Source: JBDSRX01 sp039929105
Lineage (GTDB): Bacteria > Patescibacteriota > Dojkabacteria > J137
Direction of reading: 5' to 3'
Assembly (NCBI GenBank): GCA_039929105.1
Contig: JBDSRX010000053.1
Coordinates: 1-31,473 of the forward strand
DNA: 31,473 bases
A program made the translations under genes and the position numbers. Below are positions 14,931 to 22,182 of the stretch, one piece after another (position 1 is the first letter of the stretch; every line of letters starts with the position of its first letter). The notes beneath the pieces are model-generated. The model saw only the letters and a program-made list of their open reading frames with translations. It searched no databases and was not told the origin of the DNA.

Positions 14931-15233
14931 TTAATTAAATGTGACTAAGAAGATTACGATCGCAAAAGCAAATCCCATTCCTGTCTCAACAAGAAAGTCT
15001 CGAATAGGAATTTGTGTTCCGCAGTTTCTGCATTTTCCATGTAAATGAATATATCCAAAAACTGGAATATTATCGTACCACTTTAGTCTTGCATTACACT
15101 TAGGACAATGGGATGGTGGAGAAATAATAGATTCGCCTCTAGGAAGTCTATCTAGAACAAGTCCTAGAAAACTTCCTAGAATACATCCAAAAATGAAACC
15201 ATAAATTGCTGCGATTATTTTGTAATCAATCAT
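14931..15233 (-). CDS. Free-standing N-terminal domain of prepilin peptidase (DiS_P_DiS type)
   Basis: 100 residues. A first membrane span (about 5-27, IIAAIYGFIFGCILGSFLGLVL) is followed by DRLPRGESIISPPSHCPKCN and a second CxxC in KCRNCG, the zinc-ribbon-like domain that opens type IV prepilin peptidases (PilD/GspO), and a second hydrophobic segment at 81-98 ends the protein. The catalytic aspartyl half (with its GxGD motif), normally 120-150 residues further, is absent, so it cannot be a peptidase by itself. It could be a relic, an accessory domain working with a peptidase encoded elsewhere, or a membrane zinc protein. No pilin genes lie nearby. The sequence before the ATG (AGAAAG) is a weak ribosome site at best. 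Confidence 0.82.
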   Translation of the reverse strand: MIDYKIIAAIYGFIFGCILGSFLGLVLDRLPRGESIISPPSHCPKCNARLKWYDNIPVFGYIHLHGKCRNCGTQIPIRDFLVETGMGFAFAIVIFLVTFN

Positions 15234-15245
15234 AACTTTCTATTT

Positions 15246-15309
15246 GTCATGGTGAGGCTCTCGAACCATGAATATTAAACCATTCACCCTTCGAGAGCCT
15301 CAGGGTGAC
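15246..15309. repeat. Intergenic palindrome with GTCATGGTGAG arms
   Basis: GTCATGGTGAGGCTCTCGAA at 15246-15265 faces TTCGAGAGCCTCAGGGTGAC at 15290-15309, with a near-symmetrical centre CCATGAATATTAAACCATTC. It is another of the dispersed palindrome families. It lies between the DiS_P_DiS gene and alaS on the same strand. Confidence 0.8.
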
Positions 15310-15386
15310 ATAACTTACGAGGCTGTACTCAAAGAGAACCTATCTGCATCTCTTCGTCCAATAGGACTCATCGTGCATCGAGGCTA

Positions 15387-15432
15387 CACGGCCTTTTCGT
15401 AATTCAGAGTTCACTTCAAACTCTGGCCTTAA
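15387..15432 (-). repeat. Downstream element R4, copy after alaS
   Basis: Begins at the alaS stop on the minus strand: TTAAGGCC, a 7-bp hairpin CAGAGTT/AACTCTG (15405-15425), then GAAAAGGCCGTG (15387-15398). The same order (AAGGC, hairpin, AAAAGGCCGTG) follows the gene ending at 23364; a third core is at 25927-25948. Further on, GTCC-TATT-GGAC forms another small hairpin (15355-15366). Confidence 0.6.
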
Positions 15433-17340
15433 TTAAACTAATGCTGCCTTTATCCTTCGGATTCCGCTTCCACTACTTTCTTCTTTCAAGATTTTAAATT
15501 TCTTTCCACCTTCTCCTAATTCACCAGTATTTTCGACGTGTGGTCCTCCACAAAACTCTTTAGAGAAGTAATCGTCTCCATTGCCCATTAAATACACTGA
15601 CACTACATCGCCATACTTTTGTCCAAACTCCATTTGAGCTCCTAGTTTCTCTGCTTCTTCTTTATTCATCATTTCTCTTTTTACCGTAAGTTTTTCATCG
15701 ATTTTTTGATTAACCAAATCTTCAACTTCTTTAATTTGTTCTGGTGTTAATTTTCCTTCTAAATTAAAGTCGATTCTGAGCCTCTCAGAAGTAATGTTAC
15801 TTCCTTTCTGTTTAATATTTGGGTTTACAACTCTTTGAAGTGCTGCAAGTAATAAATGATGTGCAGTATGTAATTTTGTAGTTTCTACAGAACTATCTGC
15901 TAAACCACCCTTAAACTTTTGTTCTGCTCCAGCTCTAGAATTTTCTCTATGTTTTTTTTCTTCAGATTTAAAGTCTTCAGTTATTTTTTCAGCAGTTTTC
16001 TCATCAATATGTAATTCATCAAGAGTTAGTTCTAATGGAAATCCATAAGTCTCGTAAAAGTTGAATGCTTCTGCACCAGTTAGTTCTTTTCCTTTAAATG
16101 TTTCTACTATCTTCAAACCTTTATTTAAAGTTTGTTTGAAAACTTTTTCTTCTTTTTCTATTTTCTCTAAAATTTGTGCTCTATTCTCATCTAAATGAGG
16201 GTAAGCATAACTCATTGTATCTATTACAGATTCTGCAACTCCCAAAGTGAAATCTTCTTCAATTCCCAATTTTTTCCCAAATCTCACAAGTCTTCTAATA
16301 AACCGTCTTAAAATGTAGCCTTGGTCCTTATTAGAGGGTGTTACTCCGTCAGCAAGTATAAATGCTGCTGCTCTACCATGGTCTGCTATAACTCTAAATG
16401 AGGACGTAAATTCGTTGTCACAAGGATGGTTAAAACCATCCCCTGCTACAGTTTTGTAATTCTTTCCAGATAGTTCTTCAATTACTTTAATAATTGGTTG
16501 GTAAATATCAGTCTCAAAAATATCTGTTTTACCTTGAGCAATCATTACTACTCTCTCAAATCCGCCTCCAAAATCAATATTTTTTTGTGGAAGAGTTTGC
16601 CATTTCATATTAGAGTCTAGTCTGTTTTGCATAAAGACATTGTTTCCTATTTCAATAAATCTTCCAGAATCATCGTTAATGTCATATTTATCTTGTTCTA
16701 CTTGTGGTTCTCCTAAGTCATAAAACATTTCGGAAGTTGGTCCACCTAATTCATTTGGTGCATGAGCTCTTTCCCACCAGTTCTTTTTCTTTGGAAATGG
16801 AAATATTCTTGGTTTCCAAGTTTTTCCTGTTTCTAAATCAACGGGCAGGTTTGTAATATCTTCAGAAAAATCAGCATCAACTCCATATGTTTTGAATGCT
16901 TTCTTCCAAATTGCAATTGCTTCGTCGTCTCGTGGAGCATCTTCATCCCCTGCAAAAACAGAAATATAAATTCTACTTGGATCTAATCCCATTACTTTTA
17001 CCCAGAATTCTAAAATCCATGGAATTTGTTCTTCCTTAAAAAAATCTCCTAAACTCCAATCTCCCATCATCTCAAACATTAATGTATGTCTGTTATCTCC
17101 AATCTCAATCATCTCGTCATAGTTAGTTCTTAAACATCTTTGAATGTTACAAAGTCTAACTCCAAGTGGATGTGGCTGACCTCCAAGATATGGAGCTAAT
17201 GGGAACATTCCAGAGTTTACGAATAGTAATGTGGAATCAACGTTTGGAACTAGCGACATGTTTGGAACAACTTTAAAGTTTCTTGGACTTTCAGTCCAGA
17301 ATCCTAAAAAATCTTCACGAATTTGTTTAGATGTTTTCAT
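15433..17340 (-). CDS. alaS: Alanyl-tRNA synthetase, short form without C-Ala domain
   Basis: AlaRS charges tRNA-Ala and clears mischarged Ser or Gly. The 635 residues open with the class II core: REDFLGFW near 8-15, FVNSGMFPL (motif 2 region near 40-48), CLRTNYDEMIEIGDNRHTLMFEMMGDWSLGDFF in part near 69-101, and motif 3 in NIDFGGGFERVVM near 254-266. The editing domain is present, with its zinc/catalytic residues in HTAHH near 490 and CGGPH (Cys597, His601). It ends soon afterwards in SSGSGIRRIKAALV, so the C-terminal dimerisation/tRNA-binding C-Ala domain of typical 870-residue enzymes is absent, a form I have seen described for CPR bacteria. Expression is under a T-box leader and a consensus promoter. 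No Shine-Dalgarno. Confidence 0.96.
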   Translation of the reverse strand: MKTSKQIREDFLGFWTESPRNFKVVPNMSLVPNVDSTLLFVNSGMFPLAPYLGGQPHPLGVRLCNIQRCLRTNYDEMIEIGDNRHTLMFEMMGDWSLGDFFKEEQIPWILEFWVKVMGLDPSRIYISVFAGDEDAPRDDEAIAIWKKAFKTYGVDADFSEDITNLPVDLETGKTWKPRIFPFPKKKNWWERAHAPNELGGPTSEMFYDLGEPQVEQDKYDINDDSGRFIEIGNNVFMQNRLDSNMKWQTLPQKNIDFGGGFERVVMIAQGKTDIFETDIYQPIIKVIEELSGKNYKTVAGDGFNHPCDNEFTSSFRVIADHGRAAAFILADGVTPSNKDQGYILRRFIRRLVRFGKKLGIEEDFTLGVAESVIDTMSYAYPHLDENRAQILEKIEKEEKVFKQTLNKGLKIVETFKGKELTGAEAFNFYETYGFPLELTLDELHIDEKTAEKITEDFKSEEKKHRENSRAGAEQKFKGGLADSSVETTKLHTAHHLLLAALQRVVNPNIKQKGSNITSERLRIDFNLEGKLTPEQIKEVEDLVNQKIDEKLTVKREMMNKEEAEKLGAQMEFGQKYGDVVSVYLMGNGDDYFSKEFCGGPHVENTGELGEGGKKFKILKEESSGSGIRRIKAALV

Positions 17341-17374
17341 AATAATATTTTAATAACTAAATAATTTTAAGTAT

Positions 17375-17412
17375 TCCTCCTCCTCTTTTTAAGAGGAGGT
17401 CGGGAGGAGTTA
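17375..17412. repeat. CTCCTCCTCTT palindrome in the alaS leader
   Basis: CTCCTCCTCTT and AAGAGGAGG pair around TTT, followed by TCGGGAGGAG. On the minus strand this sits 35 bases before the alaS ATG and also presents GAGGAGGAGG, but it is part of a hairpin and too far away to be a ribosome site. Repeats of this CCTCCTC type are dispersed in many bacterial genomes. Confidence 0.6.
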
Positions 17413-17484
17413 ATACCGCCACGAAACCACGTTATTGTTAGGGCGGTCCAACTGATATTCATAACCCCAGTTATGAAGAATTAA

Positions 17485-17535
17485 CACACCCCGTCATTCG
17501 CTTCGCTCATGCCACCCCTCTCATAAGAGGGGGTA
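17485..17535. repeat. CACCCCGTC...CCACCCCTCT repeat within the alaS leader
   Basis: Reverse-complement relative of 14833-14872: ACACCCCGTC, CGCTTCGCTC, CCACCCCTCT and an AAGAGGGGG arm occur in the same order. It lies between the T-box terminator and the alaS start, so a mobile palindrome has inserted in, or been kept in, the leader downstream of the switch. Confidence 0.7.
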
Positions 17536-17888
17536 AAAAAAATCGTCCGCTGAACACCTAATGTTCAAAGGACGATTTCATTAAAAATTCAGATTTGCGA
17601 TTAATATTCTTAATTCGTAATTCTTAATTCGTAATTCTCACCGTGGTACCACCTTTATTTATTCTTAATTACTTTTAACGGTTTAGTCCGGGAATGTTTG
17701 CGTTTTACGTAGTACGTTTTAAGTTTTACGTATTCTAATTATTAACTAGAACGTATAACATATAACGAAAAACGTATAACTTGCTCATTCCAGCTCATGA
17801 GCTGCAGGGATTTCTCTTTGAGTGATTTTCACCAACCATCACTTCTCTTTGCAAAGATACGTCTTTCTTCTCAATCATTGCTTTTACT
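17534..17888 (-). promoter_or_regulatory. T-box riboswitch leader of alaS with terminator
   Basis: The leader senses uncharged tRNA-Ala and lets RNA polymerase pass into alaS when charging is low. Seen on the minus strand: a stem I-like distal hairpin with GTGATGGTTGGTGAAAATCAC (in part, 17824-17844), the T-box core AAAGGTGGTACCACGG (17641-17656, TGGTACC bulge at 17645-17651), and a strong terminator with arms AAATCGTCC/GGACGATTT (17541-17577) and an eight-T tail (17534-17541). GTCCTTT on the 5' terminator arm can pair with AAAGG of the T-box to form the antiterminator. A candidate alanine specifier GCT is at 17792-17794, but I could not assign the specifier loop with certainty. Between T-box and terminator lies an unusual 60-base AATTAAGAATTACG repeat tract. 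Confidence 0.85.
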
Positions 17889-17894
17889 ATCAGT

Positions 17895-17923
17895 ATTATA
17901 TTTTTTAGAATAAAATTTGTCAA
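17895..17923 (-). promoter_or_regulatory. Consensus promoter of alaS
   Basis: TTGACA (17923-17918), exactly 17 bases, then TATAAT (17900-17895): a perfect match to the vegetative sigma factor consensus. Transcription should begin near 17888, at the 5' end of the T-box leader. Confidence 0.9.
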
Positions 17924-17946
17924 ATACTCTCATAAAGCTATAGAAT
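17917..17946 (+). promoter_or_regulatory. Divergent promoter candidate for the 157-residue protein gene
   Basis: Plus-strand TTGTCA (17917-17922) lies on the alaS -35, with TAGAAT at 17941-17946 (18-base spacing) or TATAGA at 17939-17944 (16 bases). The two promoters would share a -35 site back to back. Confidence 0.4.
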
Positions 17947-17967
17947 AGGATAGATTAAAAAAAATTT

Positions 17968-18441
17968 ATGGCACTTACAAACACATTAGACGATGCAAAC
18001 GCTGCTAGAGAGGCAGAAAAAGAAGAATACATAGAAAGATATTCAAAAACTGGAGTAAGGATTCCTAGAGATGAAAGTAGACTTAGAATTACTCAAGAAG
18101 AACTTGGACCACCTCCAGAAGGTTCACCAGAAGATGCACAAGAGCAAGGATTATTGCAGTCTGCTGCTCAATCTGGACTCCAAAAAGGTGAAAAAATAGT
18201 AGCAAATAAAGCTAAACAAATTCTTACAAAAGTAGTATTATATAACCCTTATTTTAGGGCTGCAATTGTAATAGCTGTATTGGTAAGTGTACTTGTTATC
18301 GTCGGAGTTCTTCTTGTAAAAAAACTTCAAGATGATACGGGAGTTTCTGTAGCTAATATTTGTAAAACTTTTGGAACAGAAACTTGTTATAAAACAATGT
18401 CAGATAAGCTAGGTGAAGGTTTAAATAGTTCTACTAAGTAG
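17968..18441 (+). CDS. Single-pass membrane protein of unknown function
   Basis: 157 residues, no family recognised. Residues 1-90 are charged and helical with a Pro/Glu-rich stretch (LGPPPEGSPEDAQEQG, 47-61). One membrane span lies at about 97-117 (AAIVIAVLVSVLVIVGVLLV). The C-terminal 38 residues hold two cysteines (132, 140, ICKTFGTETCYKT) that could form a disulfide outside the cell. The positive charges flanking the span do not settle orientation; N-in is assumed. It is convergent with the large Ig-like protein gene, overlapping it by eight bases at the stop codons. The leader before the ATG is A/T only. Confidence 0.65.
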   Translation: MALTNTLDDANAAREAEKEEYIERYSKTGVRIPRDESRLRITQEELGPPPEGSPEDAQEQGLLQSAAQSGLQKGEKIVANKAKQILTKVVLYNPYFRAAIVIAVLVSVLVIVGVLLVKKLQDDTGVSVANICKTFGTETCYKTMSDKLGEGLNSSTK

Positions 18442-20551
18442 TTTCTTTCGGTTCTACGTAATCATCAGTACTCTCAGGAGTTTTAGTAGTTGTATCTATC
18501 GCTGGTGTAACTGGAATATCTCCGGATGGGTTTACGTAACTATAATAATCATCAATATTAGTGTTATTTGTAACTAAGGGTGTATCTGTTTTAACTTCTT
18601 CAACCTTTGTTTCAACTGGCGTAATTGTATTTTCTACTTTTACTTCTGGAACTATTACTGGTTTAGTTTCCTCAACTCTAACTTCCGGAACAGCAATAGG
18701 TTTAGTCTCTTTTGCTAAGGATGTAACAACCGGCGTTGGGATTTCAACTGGTTTACTATCTGGCGCAGGTGTTGTAATGGTTTCTGTAGTTGTAGTCTCA
18801 GTTTTTATTGGTTCTGGAACATAACTATATCCTGGATAAGAGTAATTTTCTGGGGTGTAATAGCCAGATGTATCTGTTGGTGTAATTGTACTTGTAGTTT
18901 CTACTTCTTTTTGTGTAACTACTGGTTCATCAAAGTCATAAGTAGTTTTTGTTTCTACAGTTGTTTCTTCTTTCTTCTTTCTTCCAGTCCATAATAAATA
19001 TAAAACCCAAGGAATTAATATTAATAATCCTGCAATGCAACAAACTATTAAAATAATATTGAAAATATTTCTAGGAATTTCTCTTCCCAAAATAATAACT
19101 GTTTCTTCATTAGTTGTGCCAACTGGAGAACTTACAGCTCCTAGTGTAGAAACTGAGAATGACCATTCTACTTTAACTTCTCTATCTGAACTATCTTTTA
19201 TTGTTGCTGTAATTTTATTTAATCCTTCTTTTAAGTCATCTTTAGGTCTGCATGAGAAGCTTTTATTGTCGTGCTGACAGTCTAAAAGGCCATCTTGTCC
19301 ATTTAATTGAATTGTAAATGTATCTGCTTTTATCTCTGCATTATCAGCTGGAATAAAGTCTCCAGCAATTTCTGGTCTCAATTCTGAAATTTGAGAATTA
19401 TTTTGTGGTTTAAGATTAATAATTAATGGATTGTTAGTTTGATCTGGTCCAGCAGAATTATTATTTACAGCAAATTTTTTAGAAATTCTTGAAACTTCAT
19501 TTCCAATATTGTCTTTTACTATGATTTGTAGAAAGTAGCTACCGTCCTCTATTCCACCAACATCCCAATTAAATTCTGAAGGAATGGTTCCAGTAAATTT
19601 AGTAATATCTAACCAAGTGTTTGCATCCTTTGAATAACTTAATTTCAAAGAATTTATTCCATCAACATCGGAAGCTTCCCAGGAAATTTTATTTTCCATT
19701 CCAGTAAATTCCTGTCCTTCTTTTGGTGAAGTAAAGTTAATTACAGATGGTTTGTTTGGAGTAACTCCTGTTGGTGTAGAAACTGGTGTTGTAACTGGTG
19801 GAGGAACTCCAACTGATGTATCTTTTATTATTGTTATTGTGAATTGTTGGTTCACAGAACCAGCAAAATTATCGTCAGCTGAGACTATAATATTGTAGTC
19901 TGCTCTATTTACTCCAGCAGGTAGCGCTTTACTAACTCCATTCGTAGAAATTAAACCTGTTTGTTGGTTAATAGTTAAGAATGGAACTCCAGCAACCATT
20001 CTATATATAATAGTATCTCCATCTGGATCGGTTGCTCTTATTTGGTAAGACCATGCTTCGCTCTCTTTTATAATTAAGTTTGTAGGAATTGAATTTATTA
20101 TCGGTGCTCTATTATTATTTACTATTTTTACAAATCTTGCATTACAAGCTGAGTAATCACCGGAACCGTTCTTCATTGCTAAACAAATCTTTAAACAGTA
20201 GTTGCCATCTACAAGATTTGCAGTTGATAATGTAGACCTAGTATTCCAGCTATAAGAATTTAATTGAGTAGTACTTGAGATTCCAGTATTAGTTGAGTTT
20301 ATTTGTCCAAAGTTTGTAGTTCTACATGTAGAAGCATCGTACAAATTTAACTTATAAGGGATTACATTTTGATTATTATCGTACATATACCAAGTAACAT
20401 TAACAGTGCCTCCAATCTTCTGATTGGGTGAAGGTGTAGCAACAGTTAAAATATCATTTGGGTCTCCAAGAACCTCGGCTTTTAAACCTAAAGAAAATAT
20501 TGGAGCTAATAATATTGTTGTTATGAATAACGCTAAAAATTTCTTCATCAT
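18434..20551 (-). CDS. Secreted multi-domain Ig/cadherin-like surface protein with transmembrane anchor and long cytoplasmic tail
   Basis: 705 residues. A signal peptide (1-25) is followed by extracellular beta-sandwich modules: one at about 35-145 (cysteine-containing, VNVTWYMYDNN...), a cadherin/He_PIG-like one at about 148-245 (PIINSIPTNLIIKE...ATDPDGDTIIYR), a Pro/Thr linker (246-268), and two more at about 270-368 (SWEASDVDGINSLKLSYS) and 375-470. A membrane span lies near 497-520 (FNIILIVCCIAGLLILIPWV), then WTGRKKK as stop-transfer signal. The last 180 residues form a cytoplasmic tail rich in Thr, Pro, Glu, Val and Tyr with imperfect repeats of the ETKPIAVPEVRVE type. The start overlaps the solute-binding protein stop (ATGATGA); a second Met follows. 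Likely an adhesive or structural surface protein; role not known. Confidence 0.82.
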   Translation of the reverse strand: MMKKFLALFITTILLAPIFSLGLKAEVLGDPNDILTVATPSPNQKIGGTVNVTWYMYDNNQNVIPYKLNLYDASTCRTTNFGQINSTNTGISSTTQLNSYSWNTRSTLSTANLVDGNYCLKICLAMKNGSGDYSACNARFVKIVNNNRAPIINSIPTNLIIKESEAWSYQIRATDPDGDTIIYRMVAGVPFLTINQQTGLISTNGVSKALPAGVNRADYNIIVSADDNFAGSVNQQFTITIIKDTSVGVPPPVTTPVSTPTGVTPNKPSVINFTSPKEGQEFTGMENKISWEASDVDGINSLKLSYSKDANTWLDITKFTGTIPSEFNWDVGGIEDGSYFLQIIVKDNIGNEVSRISKKFAVNNNSAGPDQTNNPLIINLKPQNNSQISELRPEIAGDFIPADNAEIKADTFTIQLNGQDGLLDCQHDNKSFSCRPKDDLKEGLNKITATIKDSSDREVKVEWSFSVSTLGAVSSPVGTTNEETVIILGREIPRNIFNIILIVCCIAGLLILIPWVLYLLWTGRKKKEETTVETKTTYDFDEPVVTQKEVETTSTITPTDTSGYYTPENYSYPGYSYVPEPIKTETTTTETITTPAPDSKPVEIPTPVVTSLAKETKPIAVPEVRVEETKPVIVPEVKVENTITPVETKVEEVKTDTPLVTNNTNIDDYYSYVNPSGDIPVTPAIDTTTKTPESTDDYVEPKETT

Positions 20552-22014
20552 AATTTGCCTTTATTATTTATTAAAGATTGTATCGCAGTTTGTGTAGAAA
20601 CGATACTACTTTGTGATACACCTGATTGATCGATTAATTTTATAAATTCTTTTTTTACATCTGCACCCTTGTACATTTTCCAAGATTGAGCAAAAGGAAG
20701 TGATGCATTAAATATTTTTAAATTTGAATCATTTTGAAAGTCTTGCGCCATATCTAGTCTTGGATATAAGAAACTAAACTGTTTGTTAAAGTCTCCTTCA
20801 TTTTTATTTAATTTTCTTAATTGTGCTGGATCAGTTAACCATTTTAAGAATGTCCACGATGCAGTAGCATTTGGTCTGGCTGTAGAAACCATTGCACCCC
20901 AGTAATCTGCCCAGTTCATAATTGGTTGTGCTTGTCCTTGTAATTGTGGAATTTGAGAGACTCCAATATCAATACCTAATTGATAAGACTCATTAAATGC
21001 TTTTATTTCTCTATATTTGTAACTTGTCGTAACCATCATTGCTAGTTTTCTTTCTAAGAAAGATGCAGCATCAACTTTAAAATCATTATTCCAAGTACCA
21101 GTAGTATTGTTTAAATAATCTTTATAGCTTTGTAAAGCTGTAACAGAATCTGTATCAGATCCAAAAGTTGGTAGTCCCTGATCGTTTATAATTTGAACTC
21201 CATTTTGAGACATTAATAAATTGAAGATCTCGGGTGCGTAAGTTACATTTGCGCCAGATCCTGCAGAAAATCCAGCTTGGACAATAGATCCACTTTGTCT
21301 CTTTGTTAAAGATTTAGCTAAACTTTCAAATCCAACCCAATCTGCAGGAGGTTCAGAAACAGCAACTTCTTTTAACATGTCTTTATTATAAATAATTGCT
21401 AAATCGTCTATCCATAATGGAACTCCATATACAGACTTAGAAGCAGCAGCAGTAAAGTCATTTACAATTGCAGGGTAGAAAATACTTTTGTAAGAATCGA
21501 AATCGTAACTAGTACTAGATTTTACAAAAGATTCATAATCTCCAGCCCATGTATTTTCAACCATAAATATGTCTGGTATTCCAACAGGATCATTTAGTTT
21601 TAATACTCTATTTAATTCAGTTTTATAAATACCGGCAGCTGTGTCGTAATCCCCTTCTGGGAATCTATTTGCATATTGAATAGTTACATTTGGATTTGCA
21701 GCCTGATATTCATCTATTAAAGGTTTAACAACAGATGGGTCTAAGAATACTCCCCACCACTGTAAAGTTACTTTTTGTGTTGATGGTGTAGTCGTTGGTG
21801 TTGCGGTACCTCTAAGTAATAAGAATATTAAAACTAAAAACAAAATAATACCTACTGCAATTAATAGAGTTACAGGTATCTTTCTTGGAGTTTTAATCTC
21901 GGTAGTGGTAGTTGTTGAAACCTCAGGCGTTGGATTATAAGTCTCCGGGGTCTGAGTTACGGTCGTAGTTTCAATCTCTTTTAAATAAGCGGGTTGCTCG
22001 TAATAATCGGGCAT
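20548..22014 (-). CDS. Membrane-anchored extracellular solute-binding protein, family 1 (sugar-type)
   Basis: 488 residues. The part from about 75 onward has the look of ABC sugar-binding proteins: VTLQWWGVFLDPSVVKPLIDEYQAANP at the start in part, PDIFMVENTWAGDY, YGVPLWIDDLAIIYNKDML, GANVTYAPEIFNLLMSQNG and WTFLKWLTDPAQLRKLN. It is held by an N-terminal span (47-67) rather than a lipoprotein Cys, with a Thr/Pro/Tyr-rich cytoplasmic segment (1-43) in front. No permease or ATPase gene is in the window, so uptake would need a transporter encoded elsewhere; alternatively it is a sensor or scavenging receptor. The gene for the Ig-like protein overlaps its stop by four bases, so the two are probably made together. 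Confidence 0.88.
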   Translation of the reverse strand: MPDYYEQPAYLKEIETTTVTQTPETYNPTPEVSTTTTTEIKTPRKIPVTLLIAVGIILFLVLIFLLLRGTATPTTTPSTQKVTLQWWGVFLDPSVVKPLIDEYQAANPNVTIQYANRFPEGDYDTAAGIYKTELNRVLKLNDPVGIPDIFMVENTWAGDYESFVKSSTSYDFDSYKSIFYPAIVNDFTAAASKSVYGVPLWIDDLAIIYNKDMLKEVAVSEPPADWVGFESLAKSLTKRQSGSIVQAGFSAGSGANVTYAPEIFNLLMSQNGVQIINDQGLPTFGSDTDSVTALQSYKDYLNNTTGTWNNDFKVDAASFLERKLAMMVTTSYKYREIKAFNESYQLGIDIGVSQIPQLQGQAQPIMNWADYWGAMVSTARPNATASWTFLKWLTDPAQLRKLNKNEGDFNKQFSFLYPRLDMAQDFQNDSNLKIFNASLPFAQSWKMYKGADVKKEFIKLIDQSGVSQSSIVSTQTAIQSLINNKGKL

Positions 22015-22052
22015 TGTCAGTTTTTAGTTAAGTGTTTTTAGTTACTAGATTT

Positions 22053-22058
22053 ATTATA
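22053..22058 (-). promoter_or_regulatory. -10 box of the solute-binding/Ig-like protein operon
   Basis: TATAAT on the minus strand 38 bases before the ATG at 22014, implying a leader of about 32 bases. The 17-base upstream hexamer TTCTAT is a poor -35. The leader consists of ACTAAAAACACTTAACTAA-type words. Confidence 0.45.
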
Positions 22059-22182
22059 GATGATTTTGCAGCCTAATAGAACTTTTAATTCTTCTTTTAT
22101 TAAGATATATCTTCAAATTGTCATTACATCTTCTTACTGATATCATAAACTAGAAACTAATAACTTAAAACTCTAAACCAAT

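Noticed and set aside
15355..15385. Resemblance of CGATGAGTCC-TATT-GGACGAA (minus strand, after alaS) to a hammerhead ribozyme core
   Set aside because: The required CUGANGA core reads ACGATGA and GAAA reads GAAG; two invariant positions are lost and no cleavage-site helix could be drawn. Kept only as a hairpin in the R4 region.
17375..17412. GAGGAGGAGG on the minus strand as ribosome binding site of alaS
   Set aside because: It lies about 35 bases before the ATG and is buried in a hairpin repeat.
17414..17455. A second T-box close to alaS (GGACCGCC on the minus strand)
   Set aside because: Only ACCGCC/GGCGGT pairing is present; there is no stem I and no terminator after it.
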